A stretch of DNA of 64,000 nucleotides from Paragorgia papillata. Taxonomy: Eukaryota > Cnidaria > Anthozoa > Scleralcyonacea > Coralliidae. The notes below the pieces were generated by a model. That model did not search any database. It worked only from the letters and a program-made list of their open reading frames with translations, and was not told the DNA's origin. The stretch covers positions 1,178,001 to 1,242,000 of the forward strand of contig JAWNZC010000413.1 of the NCBI GenBank assembly GCA_035771165.1, given 5' to 3'. The position numbers and the translations under genes are program-made. Below, in pieces: positions 12,430 to 21,768 of the stretch. Position 1 is the first letter of the stretch; each line of letters begins with the position of its first letter.

Positions 12430-13278
12430 GTTCGTTACAGAGATTGTCTAAAAACACTTCGGTTGCGATGATAAATCCTTTATCACATTTGTGACCATGG
12501 ATTAAAGCTTATTTTCCCAACCACACCGGGGCAATTAACTTGTCGGGAGTAACTATTAAAAATAAACAACCGCGGTACATCAAAGAAAACCGAGGTGATA
12601 ATGTACTAAGTAATGGATAACATCCTTCATAAAGAAGGATGCTTTCCACACAGCCAGGCTTTGAAAAAGTTAATCTTGGTAGCTCTTGATGGTGTAACTT
12701 AGTACAAGCACTCCAAGCCTGTCCGTTCTTAGTAAGGAAGTCAAAAGAGGGTATAGAAAATTTGGTGAAATATTTTCAATTTACATCATGGTGTCCTCAA
12801 GACATAATTTTAAGTAGCGAAGTTCAACCAACATTAGGCATCTTCCACCCCTACAGTAAATCACTGAAATAACAGTGTTAACATTTTGATTAGAGGCTGT
12901 TTATCAGAGAATATGGGAACATGAAAAACTAAATTATTACATACCCCTTTAATTTTTTTAGACATTAACTCTTGTAAAAACCTTATAAAAACTTTATTAA
13001 TTATATTTTTCTGAAATTAAATTCGTCAGTTTTAGTCAGGAAGCTTTTTCACATTACATGATTTTCTAAAAGGACCTGTTTATAATCATATCTTCTTTTG
13101 TCTGTAGTTTGTTTCGAATTCATTGCAATAATTATACGTTGTTTAAAATTATAGTAAGCGCATGTACACGTCATGCCTAATTATTTTTAATATGTTCTTG
13201 TGTGCACGCGTATAATTATATCATTGAGTCGTTGAACTAGACCAGCAGTCCGAGACGCATGTACGCATTGCGGACCTA
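12430..13278. other. Unassigned A+T-rich sequence
   Basis: No open frame of interest. A short hairpin (CATCCTTC facing GAAGGATG) lies at about 12621-12642. Nothing else is supported. Confidence 0.4.
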
Positions 13279-13847
13279 TTTTTATATATTCTTCTATACA
13301 GTTTCATTTAGTGATTCAAAATACTGTTTATGTATATTTTTCCTACCATTTTAAACTGTTTTCTTTATAGTTTTCATAATGACGACCAATTTAAATATTC
13401 TTTTGTGTGCATCTCAATAAGCCTTTCTGGCCTAGTTTGCGTGTCTGCAATTCAAAAGAATCTTTACTCCCTAACGAGGCTAGAAAGGCTAATTTACATG
13501 TACATAAAAGAATATTTAAAGCGGCGGCCATTATGAAAGTGGTCTATAAGACTATAAATATCGCTCGCAAATTTTGCTTTGTCACAGTTTTCCCAGCGTT
13601 TCTTTTAAAATTCGTTGTTTACACATGAAGTTGTCAAAACCATTTGGCTAATGAAACTTATTTGCATCCCCGTAGCCCTCTGCTGAATATATTTTTTCTG
13701 TGGCAAGCGAAATAGTTATGAAAATCGATCAATTTTAAATGACAGAATGTAAAAAAATAACTTTTTGGACCGCGGTCCAAGAAGATATCGTGAAATGCCG
13801 CCCGCTCACTTAGCCAATCAAATTGCAGGAAAGCCTAGGACTCCGCC

Positions 13848-14660
13848 AGTAGTAATACCCCCCACTCTGGCCGATTCATAATTAATTACGTAAATTGAAT
13901 TTTTAATGAGCTCTGTCAATATCCTCCTCAGGCTCCTTTGAGACCTCCTAACCTAGCCTCATTAGTATTCATGTCTTCCTGAACCCCCTAAGTCTATCTG
14001 TTACTCAATCCCCCGGTTTTCACTACGTCATACACACTCCTTATTTATTCATTCTCAGGCTCCTTTGAGACCTCCTAACCCTAATCTCATTATTTATGCT
14101 TAATTATTTCTCAGGCTCCTTTGGGACGTAGTAACCCTAATCTCATTATTTATGCATACGTCATTATTTTTCAGGCTCCTTTGGGACTTCCTAACCCTAA
14201 CTTTCCCCCCCTAACGCCAGCTTTTATTCCAACCCCCCGGTATTCACTACACGTCATAACCGATAGCTCTCCGACTGATTTCCGAAGTTCTGGGTTACGT
14301 CATTATCAAAAGGCATTCGACTTATATTCCTTATAAGTAATAGTAATTACCTTTTCATTTATACACTTTATCCTACTACCAGTTAACACTTGTGGGACAT
14401 GTAAGCATACAGAGCATGCGTACAATAAACTCTAACAAAATAGACGTTCTTTACAAGGAACTAAAGAGAAATTAGTAGACACACTTTATATTTTTATCCT
14501 AAATCTTGTCTAGAGGAATATAGTGGGTTTCGAACATTCTAAATGACTGAATCTATTGAGATAACTTAACTCGAATATTATTTGAATAAGCTATGAATGT
14601 TATATTAGAGTTAGAACCTAACAGAATAAATCATCCTAGAATCATTCCTAACTAAACCCT
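13848..14660. repeat. Outer end of element B, left (TIR, 813 bp)
   Basis: Inverted match to about 34798-35611. It contains four copies of a CTCAGGCTCCTTTGRGAC motif (about 13929, 14056, 14111, 14170), each followed by a CTAACC-type stretch, then ATACACTTTATCCTACTACC and a block ending AATCATTCCTAACTAAACCCT, where element A was inserted. A 71-codon plus-strand frame (14121-14336) is not preserved in the other arm. Confidence 0.9.
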
Positions 14661-15624
14661 AGTAGTAATACCCCCCACTCTGGCGGTGGAAGTAATTAGT
14701 ATGCAAACGGTATGTCGCCCTTCATCTCATTAGTATTCATTTTATAGCGGCGCGTTACGTCATTATTTCTCAGGCTCCTTTGGGACGTAGTAACCCTAAC
14801 TTCCCCCCCTAAACACTAGCTTTCATCCAACCCCCCGTGTAATACGTCATAACCGATAGCTCTCCGACTGATTTCCGAAGTTCTGGGTTACGTCATTATC
14901 AAAAGGCATTCGACTTATATTCCTTATAAGTAATAGTAATTACCTTTTCATTTATACACTTTATTATCCTACTACCAGTTAACACTTGTGGGACACATAG
15001 GTGCAAAGAGCATGCGTACAGTAAGCTTTAACGAAATAGACGTTCTTTAGAAGGAACGAGAGAGAAAATGATAGAGACATTTTATATTTTTTATCTGAAA
15101 TCTCATCTGTGTGAGTATAGAGAGTTTGGAGCAATCTAAATGTCTGAATTGGCCAGAGATAACTTGAGGCAGTTCTACTTAATAACATATCATGAATATT
15201 ATATTAAGGTTAGAACCTAACAGAATAAATCATCCTAGAATCATTGCTAACTAAACCCTCGTTTATAAAGCAAGTCAAGATATCGTAAGAAGAATTTAAG
15301 ATATATTTTAGATGAGGAATCACGTCGAGAAGTCGTGAAAAGAACGAATTTAAGTGTCGAAATATGAACTAAAGGAAAAGCGATTTATTACTTTGAAAGC
15401 GTTGCTACGCTTTCTGTTACTACGAGTGATATTTGAATATTTATCCTCAGTACACATGCAGGAGACAAAAGAGAAACTCATTATGGGGATTAAGCGCTTA
15501 GGCAAGTCTAGGCGAGAAGGTCATTAGCAACACGCGTACATGTAATATAGAATTTAAAAGTAATAGTAACCAACTTTCATTTATACACTTTACCCCAACG
15601 GGGTAAAGGTAAACGTTTGACAAA

Positions 15625-15780
15625 ATGGATATTATTTACGACGAATTAAAGAAAAATAACATTGATATCGATAAAGACACTCTGTCGTATTACCTTAAAC
15701 ATTGTCTAGAAGAACATAGAGTACTATTCGACAACATCATTGAACAAATACCCAGAATATGCTTCAACACGTTTACTTAA
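15625..15780 (+). CDS. Small acidic/helical ORF, 51 aa (left arm)
   Basis: A 51-codon ORF from ATG to TAA, rich in Asp, Glu, Lys and Ile, beginning MDIIYDELKK and likely helical. The same ORF is at 23879-24034 in the right arm. It ends inside the start of the next ORF (15759), which lies in another frame. The combined reading resembles one gene of about 97 codons broken by a shift near 15755, or two overlapping genes. The function is not recognised. The sequence just upstream (15594-15612) forms a short CCCCGTTGGGG-type inverted repeat. Confidence 0.45.
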   Translation: MDIIYDELKKNNIDIDKDTLSYYLKHCLEEHRVLFDNIIEQIPRICFNTFT

Positions 15781-15926
15781 CAAAACTGGATAAGAAACCT
15801 AATAAGAAATCCGAAAGGAACAAAGTTAGCCAAAAAAAATTTATTGCTAATTGTACACCGATTATATTCAAACACTTAGAAGCTAAATATTCAGATAAAG
15901 CTAGCACAGAATCGTTGCTAAGCTAA
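15759..15926 (+). CDS. Small basic ORF, 55 aa (left arm)
   Basis: 55 codons from ATG to TAA, Lys-rich (DKKPNKKSERNK near residues 11-22), with a CTP motif at residues 32-34. It is mirrored at 23733-23900. It overlaps the preceding ORF by 22 bases in a different frame, so it may be that gene's C-terminal half. No family is recognised. Confidence 0.45.
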   Translation: MLQHVYLTKLDKKPNKKSERNKVSQKKFIANCTPIIFKHLEAKYSDKASTESLLS

Positions 15927-16434
15927 AGCGTTTATAAGCGAGGAAATCGTAAGAAGATAGAATGAGGAATCACTCTGAGATGGTAGCGAATCGTTATTGT
16001 AGACTTAGAAGAACATCGAGTACTAAGTGTCGAAATATAAACTAAAGGCAAAGCGAATTATTACTTTGAAAGCGTGGGTAGGTTAACTGCTTCTTCGGCT
16101 AAGCATTATGGATAATATATTTTAGGTTTAGAACTTGAATATTCAAACAGAATCATTGTTAACTAAACCCATCGTTTATATGTGAAGAAATCATAAGAAC
16201 TTAAGATTTTAGATGATTCGAAAAAAACATGCGAACGATTTTAAGTGTCGAAAATAAACTAAAGACAAAGCGATTTATTACTTTGATATATAACTGAGAT
16301 TCATCATGGTTACTGGGGATCGATATTAGAATATTCAAATTTTAAGATTGTATATGCTCGAAGTAATTGTGTGTTTAAATCTTCATCCCTGCGGTTTTCT
16401 ATAAGCTAATGACCCCGTAGGTAAAGTCGAAGGT

Positions 16435-16602
16435 TTATCGCTCGTTTCCATTCTTTATTTTCTTCTTCGTAATGTTCTCACTCATCATAAAGAAAAACAC
16501 CGCAACAACTAAACCTTTGTTGACAACAAGCAGTAACCAAAACGTATAGGCGTCTATTACGGTTGTATATCCGATATATACTAAATATCTCACAGTGTAC
16601 AT
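16435..16602 (-). CDS. Small membrane protein, 55 aa (left arm)
   Basis: A 55-codon ORF whose protein has a hydrophobic stretch at about residues 20-40 (FWLLLVVNKGLVVAVFFFMM) preceded by a Tyr-rich segment. It ends in a basic tail (KKKIKNGNER), fitting a single-pass membrane protein. An identical-looking copy is at 23057-23224 in the right arm. The gene is read outward from the centre, like the ATPase and RING genes. Polinton and adintovirus-like genomes often carry small membrane proteins of unknown role, so a virion or envelope-contact role is only a guess. Confidence 0.55.
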   Translation of the reverse strand: MYTVRYLVYIGYTTVIDAYTFWLLLVVNKGLVVAVFFFMMSENITKKKIKNGNER

Positions 16603-16646
16603 AAAAATCCGTTGCGTGAGCGCGGAACGTTTTGCCGTACTCGTAA

Positions 16647-16901
16647 AGTCAGTCGAGAAGTCACGAGTATGAGGAATGCAACGGCTGTAGGACCAACCAC
16701 CCTAGTCAGAAACAACATAGCTGTCTAACAGATGATGAACAGTGGAGATCGTACTACGAGGAGATGAGGACAAAAGTCGACGAGCGAATCTGGAAAGAGT
16801 TTACCGAACCAGGGCAGGCGTTGAAATTACGAAATCAAAGAGACTCTCAAAAAACGGCAGAGACAATGATTAAGCCGATGGAAATTGACAATTCGCCTTA
16901 A
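16647..16901 (+). CDS. CNGC...HPSQ...HSC zinc-ligand protein, 84 codons open (left arm)
   Basis: The frame is open from just after a stop at 16644 to TAA at 16899 and carries CNGCRTNHPSQKQHSCL at about residues 11-27. This cluster of Cys and His could bind one zinc. A charged segment (DDEQWRSYYEEMRTK...) follows, and the end is DNSP. I recall similar C-x2-C...HPSQ...H-x-C proteins from Polinton-type elements, but this is from memory and unverified. There is no ATG before the motif, so either the start lies in an upstream exon or the gene has lost it. The copy in the right arm is 22758-23012. Confidence 0.55.
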   Translation, partial: SQSRSHEYEECNGCRTNHPSQKQHSCLTDDEQWRSYYEEMRTKVDERIWKEFTEPGQALKLRNQRDSQKTAETMIKPMEIDNSP

Positions 16902-17099
16902 GTTAAATAAATTACCTGCGCGAAATAAACGTGTAGATTGAACTTGCTCGTTTTTAATACATATTAATATCCTTTTGCGGGACATATTGTCCCGCAGGGA
17001 CTTATATTTGATAAATAGTCCCGTTTGAATAATACCCCATGCGTCCTCTCTGATCCCCCAAAGATACCCCTATCAACCCTGGGGCACCCCCTGGATCGA

Positions 17100-17420
17100 G
17101 CGTTGGCTAACAATTATTTCACAAACGTTGTTTTTCAACTAAAGAAACCTAGAGAAAATACATTCTTGAACAGTCTGAGAACTTAATCAATGCAAGAGAG
17201 ACTATACCGAAATGGCCATTCAGTCAAACGTTTTAATTTAGAAAAATTCTGAACAAATATGAAGAAGATTGCGTATGTGTGTTGCAAAATATTACGTTGT
17301 ATAATAAATATTACTGGGAGTATATTTCGTTAGGAGTATATTAATTTAGGAGTATATTTCGTTTGTTTTCTTTCAATGATTTGGTGGATCTTAAAAGAGC
17401 CGTTTTTGTTTTGTTTTGGG
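17100..17420. other. Intergenic part of A arm
   Basis: No gene seen. 16975-17095 holds a hairpin (GCGGGACATATTGTCCCGC) and a CCCCAAAGATACCCC / CCTGGGGCACCCCC block that recurs in B (27685-27770). 17315-17365 has three copies of AGGAGTATATTT-like sequence. Confidence 0.5.
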
Positions 17421-17879
17421 TTATATCGCAACCCAGAGACAACCACATGTTGTTGACTGCCCGCAAAACATTGCAGCATTCACATTCAAACTATTAGTAA
17501 TCCTCCTTAACTCCTTCACGCACGCCTCGTGGACCGTAGACTGACAGCAGGATGTCTTTAACAGATTCTCTTGTCCCTCAGTTTGGGCTAAGCATAAGAA
17601 ACAAACCTTGGAAGCATCGTACTTCCTTCGGCAATAGGCGCACCGAACTTCTTCAGCTTGGGATGAAGAAGTGATCATCCACTTTTGCAAACATCTTGCA
17701 TGTGTAAAATGTTTACAACAAGGAGTTGATAACGCCCATCGTTCTCCTCTTTTGATACTCTCCAAACAGAAGTGACACTCTTCTTCTTCTGTGTCTGGAT
17801 TCTCAGCGGTTATCAAGAACCCAAACAGTTCAAATGTTTTATTTGGTAGAATTAGATCTGGTGATGGTAGTACCCCCAA
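17421..17879 (-). CDS. Tandem RING-type zinc protein, 152 codons (left arm)
   Basis: Probable RING-family protein, by family analogy a ubiquitin ligase. The first finger is C35-x2-C38...C54, H57, H60, C63...C80-x2-C83, a RING-H2-like pattern. The second, C93-x2-C96...C111, C112, H117, C120, C139, C145, C147, is RING-like but irregular. An acidic stretch (DTEEEE) precedes them. There is no ATG: the frame opens at a GTA-TGT-ATC after a TGA and the first methionine is at residue 68, so an upstream exon or an unusual start is needed. The product is identical at all 152 positions to the copy at 21769-22227. It is read outward, between the ATPase side and the membrane-protein ORF. Confidence 0.75.
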   Translation of the reverse strand: MGVLPSPDLILPNKTFELFGFLITAENPDTEEEECHFCLESIKRGERWALSTPCCKHFTHARCLQKWMITSSSQAEEVRCAYCRRKYDASKVCFLCLAQTEGQENLLKTSCCQSTVHEACVKELRRITNSLNVNAAMFCGQSTTCGCLWVAI

Positions 17880-18068
17880 CTTGATACATACTCATCCGCA
17901 ATGTTTGAGTGTATTTGTGATGTTATGTGGTTCGTTCCGTATTTATGATGTTGGAACATGTTCACTTTAATTATCATTAATCATTACATGCCAAATTGAA
18001 AGTTTTGGTGTTCTATTTTCTTTAGTAATCTGAAGACATTAGTTATAGACCACTTCATGTGTGTGTGT

Positions 18069-18224
18069 ATGTGTTTCAGAACGTATACGCCAACTCTATC
18101 GATTAAACCCACGCGACCAAACAATTATGCACGCCCTAAATCTATGAATGTTTTTCCTATTGATGTCAATATTTGTAGAAACTTATCAAAATACTATATT
18201 TTTAATACTAAAGATATAATTTAG
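18069..18224 (+). CDS. 51-aa ORF, Pro/Arg-rich N-terminus (left arm)
   Basis: 51 codons from ATG to TAG. The first part is proline- and basic-rich (residues 8-24), followed by PIDVNICRNLSKYYIF and an acidic end. It is convergent to the flanking minus-strand genes. The sequence just before it (TGTGTGTATGTGTTTCAG, ending 18079) also looks like a splice acceptor, so it may be a terminal exon rather than a complete gene. The same frame is conserved at 21424-21579. No family is recognised. Confidence 0.45.
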   Translation: MCFRTYTPTLSIKPTRPNNYARPKSMNVFPIDVNICRNLSKYYIFNTKDII

Positions 18225-18325
18225 AGCCTGCATTACCACACACCGACTCCTAACTCTTTTTATGCAATATTTTGCTATAATATAACTCAACAACACCTTT
18301 TATACGAGAGTTGATAAGCGGCGGC

Positions 18326-18502
18326 TTACACATTTAACCTGTACCAAAGGAATATCAAAAAGACATACACATTATTTGTAAATACTTTATTGAACTTCAG
18401 CATGTACAGAAGATGATGTTTCAGCGATTCAACAGTAATTTTAATTCTTATAATTGGCGTCATTCCAATACTACGGCGTTTAGATTGATTGTAGGAGTAC
18501 AT
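18326..18502 (-). CDS. 58-aa ORF downstream of ATPase (left arm)
   Basis: 58 codons from ATG to TAA, with a basic N-terminus (YNQSKRRSIG), a TPIIRIKITVES strand-like segment and a hydrophobic C-terminus (VYVFLIFLWYRLNV). It lies 138 bases beyond the ATPase stop on the same strand. The right-arm copy is 21146-21322. A rearranged copy of this segment is embedded inside the ATPase remnant of element B (28546-28755 and 29134-29345). The function is unknown. Confidence 0.5.
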   Translation of the reverse strand: MYSYNQSKRRSIGMTPIIRIKITVESLKHHLLYMLKFNKVFTNNVYVFLIFLWYRLNV

Positions 18503-18640
18503 TAGTTTTTTGTAATACTGGTTTCTTTCGTTTGATGAATTCTAAACATATATTCAAAATGCACCGTCCTATATAGCCTTTAATAAACCATTATCAGTAT
18601 GTCTCATTGTCGCTTTTCTCAGGTATTCAGCAATTATCTT

Positions 18641-19441
18641 TTATACCCAGGCTTGATATACATAATGTGTATCAGTCGGAAATATCCCAGATCTTACTCG
18701 GATTTCATTGGGACATGTCGGCGTGAGATCGACAAACAGGTAAGAATACGGCTCTTTGGTTGCCATCTGATAGGCTTGCTGGAAAAACTTTGTGTTGTTG
18801 GGATACAACTGTTTGGCCAGATGAGTCACTTGACTCGCGTCGCGGACATTTTTGGTTAACACGAGATAACTAGCGTTAAGGGAAATGGTACGGTGATCCT
18901 TGCTTTGATGAAATAAGTTTTGCACGATATAAATTACACTGAGATTCCCATGGTGTGATTTCTTAGTAAATAATTTCGCAATAATCGTATCTTTCTCTCC
19001 CATCATGTCATCAATGATAAACAAATTTCTTATTTGGGGGTTAATGTTATCCAACATCGATTCGGGCAAACCTTGGACAAACTGAATCCCAGGAATTAAG
19101 GTTTCCATTTTAGCAAACGTATCTTGATACTCTGTATAAAAATACACGATGTTTTCCGGAGGTTGGTCGATCATAATGCTAGCATAAACCAATAACTCTT
19201 TGACAAAAGTTGTTTTCCCACTTTTGGTACCTCCAGAGACCAAGAGTCCAAACGGATGTGTCATTTGTATCGAGTACGTTTTCTGACTCTCAGGGGCGAA
19301 TGTAGTTGTCATAGCAGTAAATGGGGCAGATGTTGTTACCCTATCACTGATAGACCTTTTATGATGAAAAGATCTCATATGGCGTAGACGATTACTTGAT
19401 GTAGCGAATCATTTTTCGCAGACTTCACAAACGTAAGACAT
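18641..19441 (-). pseudogene. C2H2 / A32-type packaging ATPase, broken N-terminus (left arm)
   Basis: Same gene as 20207-21007, but the zinc-finger codons contain an in-frame TGA (around 19408-19410) where the other arm has TCA. Re-initiation at a downstream methionine (19378) would give 245 residues that keep Walker A and Walker B but lose the finger. Six other substitutions are seen, for example NEIRVRS versus DEIRVRS and YFYTEY versus YSYTEY. The rest is intact, so decay is recent. It is read outward from the palindrome centre. Confidence 0.85.
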
Positions 19442-19463
19442 GTTCACCCGGTGACTGTCAATC

Positions 19464-20185
19464 TTAGGATTCAGTGATTCAATCTTAGGATTCAATGCTT
19501 CAATCTTAGGATTCAATGATTCAATCTTAGGATTCAATGACTCAATCTTAGGATTCAATGATTCAATGATTCAATCTTAGGATTCAATGATTCAATCTTA
19601 GGATTCAATGATTCAATGATTAAATCTTAGGATTCAATGATTCAATCTTAGGATTCATTGATTCAATCTTAGGATTCAATGATTCAATCTTAGGATTCAT
19701 TGATTCAATCTTAGGATTCAATGATTCAATCTTAGGATTCAATGATTCAATCTTAGGATTCAATGATTCAATGATTCAATGATTCAATGATTCAATCTTA
19801 GGATTCAATGATTCAATGATTCAATCTTAGGATTCAATGATTCAATCTTAGGATTCAATGATTCAATCTTAGGATTCATTGATTCAATCTTAGGATTCAA
19901 TGATTCAATCTTAGGATTCATTGATTCAATCTTAGGATTCAATGATTCAATCTTAGGATTCAATGATTCAATCTTACGATTCAATGATTCAATGATTCAA
20001 TGATTCAATCTTAGGATTCAATGACTCAATCTTAGGATTCAATGATTCAATCTTAGGATTCAATGATTCAATGATTCAATCTTAGGATTCAATGATTCAC
20101 TCTTAGGATTCAATGATTCAGTTTTAGGATTCGATGATTCAATCTTATAAAAAACAGTTGCGTGAAAGAGTGACATCAGTTTATG
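19464..20185. repeat. Central 21-bp tandem array of element A
   Basis: About 30 copies of GATTCAATCTTAGGATTCAAT and shorter GATTCAAT units fill the gap between the arms. The array ends where the ATPase N-termini diverge, so it sits exactly between two divergent ATPase genes and may serve as their shared 5' region. The same unit occurs as three copies in each arm of element B (27782-27841, 30103-30163). Confidence 0.95.
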
Positions 20186-20206
20186 ATTGACAGTCACCGG
20201 GTGAAC

Positions 20207-21007
20207 ATGTCTTACGTTTGTGAAGTCTGCGAAAAATCATTCGCTACATCAAGTAATCGTCTACGCCATATGAGATCTTTGCATCATAAAAGGTCTATCA
20301 GTGATAGGGTAACAACATCTGCCCCATTTACTGCTATGACAACTACATTCACCCCTGAGAGTCAGAAAACGTACTCGTTACAAATGACACATCCGTTTGG
20401 ACTCTTGGTCTCTGGAGGTACCAAAAGTGGGAAAACAACTTTTGTCAAAGAGTTATTGGTTTATGCTAGCATTATGATCGACCAACCTCCGGAAAACATC
20501 GTGTATTCTTATACAGAGTATCAAGATACGTTTGCTAAAATGGAAACCTTAATTCCTGGGATTCAGTTTGTCCAAGGTTTGCCCGAATCGATGTTGGATA
20601 ACATTAACCCCCAAATAAGAAATTTGTTTATCATTGATGACATGATGGGAGAGAAAGATACGATTATTGCGAAATTATTTACTAAGAAATCACACCATGG
20701 GAATCTCAGTGTAATTTATATCGTGCAAAACTTATTTCATCAAAGCAAGGATCACCGTACCATTTCCCTTAACGCTAGTTATCTCGTGTTAACCAAAAAT
20801 GTCCGCGACGTGAGTCAAGTGACTCATCTGGCCAAACAGTTGTATCCCAACAACACAAAGTTTTTTCAGCAAGCCTATCAGATGGCAACCAAAGAGCCGT
20901 ACTCTTACCTGTTTGTCGATCTCACGCCGACATGTCCCGATGAAATCCGAGTAAGATCTGGGATATTTCCGACTGATACACATTATGTATATCAAGCCTG
21001 GGTATAA
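20207..21007 (+). CDS. C2H2 / A32-type DNA-packaging ATPase, 266 aa (right arm, intact)
   Basis: FtsK/HerA (A32)-class ATPase, the motor that packages DNA into virions in Polinton and adintovirus-like genomes. A C2H2 finger lies at residues 3-27 (VCEVCEKSF...HMRSLH). Walker A is GGTKSGKT (residues 70-77), Walker B is LFIIDD (140-145), followed by KSHHGNLSVIYIVQN and ISLNASYLVLTKNVRD, which are typical of this ATPase group. An upstream in-frame ATG at 20183 would add eight residues. I prefer 20207 because it is conserved in the left arm, where the upstream ATG is missing. Transcription is outward, away from the 21-bp array. The length and motifs look complete. Confidence 0.92.
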   Translation: MSYVCEVCEKSFATSSNRLRHMRSLHHKRSISDRVTTSAPFTAMTTTFTPESQKTYSLQMTHPFGLLVSGGTKSGKTTFVKELLVYASIMIDQPPENIVYSYTEYQDTFAKMETLIPGIQFVQGLPESMLDNINPQIRNLFIIDDMMGEKDTIIAKLFTKKSHHGNLSVIYIVQNLFHQSKDHRTISLNASYLVLTKNVRDVSQVTHLAKQLYPNNTKFFQQAYQMATKEPYSYLFVDLTPTCPDEIRVRSGIFPTDTHYVYQAWV

Positions 21008-21145
21008 AAGATAATTGCTGAATACCTGAGAAAAGCGACAATGAGACATACTGATAATGGTTTATTAAAGGCTATATAGGACGGTGCATTTTGAATATAT
21101 GTTTAGATTTCATCAAACGAAAGAAACCAGTATTACAAAAAACTA

Positions 21146-21322
21146 ATGTACTCCTACAATCAATCTAAACGCCGTAGTATTGGAATGACGCCAATTATAA
21201 GAATTAAAATTACTGTTGAATCGCTGAAACATCATCTTCTGTACATGCTGAAGTTCAATAAAGTATTTACAAATAATGTGTATGTCTTTCTGATATTCCT
21301 TTGGTACAGGTTAAATGTGTAA
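21146..21322 (+). CDS. 58-aa ORF downstream of ATPase (right arm)
   Basis: Right-arm copy of 18326-18502, same length and frame, 138 bases after the ATPase stop. A basic first third is followed by a hydrophobic tail that could be a membrane anchor. An unconserved frame on its left side suggests it may once have been longer. Confidence 0.5.
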   Translation: MYSYNQSKRRSIGMTPIIRIKITVESLKHHLLYMLKFNKVFTNNVYVFLIFLWYRLNV

Positions 21323-21423
21323 GCCGCCGCTTATCAACTCTCGTATAAAAGGTGTTGTTGAGTTATATTATAGCAAAATATTGCATAAAAAGAGTTAGGA
21401 GTCGGTGTGTGGTAATGCAGGCT

Positions 21424-21579
21424 CTAAATTATATCTTTAGTATTAAAAATATAGTATTTTGATAAGTTTCTACAAATATTGACATCAATAGGAAAAACAT
21501 TCATAGATTTAGGGCGTGCATAATTGTTTGGTCGCGTGGGTTTAATCGATAGAGTTGGCGTATACGTTCTGAAACACAT
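21424..21579 (-). CDS. 51-aa ORF, Pro/Arg-rich N-terminus (right arm)
   Basis: Right-arm copy of 18069-18224, same frame. It is convergent with the 58-aa ORF, with about 100 bases between their ends. Conservation in both arms cannot be separated from recent arm homogenisation, so the coding claim is moderate. Confidence 0.45.
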   Translation of the reverse strand: MCFRTYTPTLSIKPTRPNNYARPKSMNVFPIDVNICRNLSKYYIFNTKDII

Positions 21580-21768
21580 ACACACACACATGAAGTGGTC
21601 TATAACTAATGTCTTCAGATTACTAAAGAAAATAGAACACCAAAACTTTCAATTTGGCATGTAATGATTAATGATAATTAAAGTGAACATGTTCCAACAT
21701 CATAAATACGGAACGAACCACATAACATCACAAATACACTCAAACATTGCGGATGAGTATGTATCAAG

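Larger units (their letters stand above)
14661..19463. repeat. Left arm of element A
   Basis: Inverted duplicate of 20186-24984. Differences are few. They include a nonsense codon and several missense changes in the ATPase and a CGAATTCATG-type 10-bp difference near 17099/22550. The tandem-RING frame is identical in both arms. Near the outer end it has one CTCAGGCTCCTTTGGGAC copy (14770) and several blocks related to B. In 14680-15600 I see no confident gene. Confidence 0.95.

Noticed and set aside
14060..14200. CCTAACCCTAA-like telomeric repeats
   Set aside because: Only one or two units occur at each place and always attached to the CTCAGGCTCC motif in the element ends. It is not a telomere tract.
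14979..15188. 69-codon minus ORF in the left arm of A
   Set aside because: The frame differs in the right arm (another 46-codon frame) and the matching B sequence has stops. A decayed gene is possible but cannot be supported.
18599..18859. 86-codon ORFs antisense to the ATPase (also 20789-21049)
   Set aside because: They overlap the ATPase C-terminus in the opposite strand. The ATPase has recognised motifs and the antisense frame has none.
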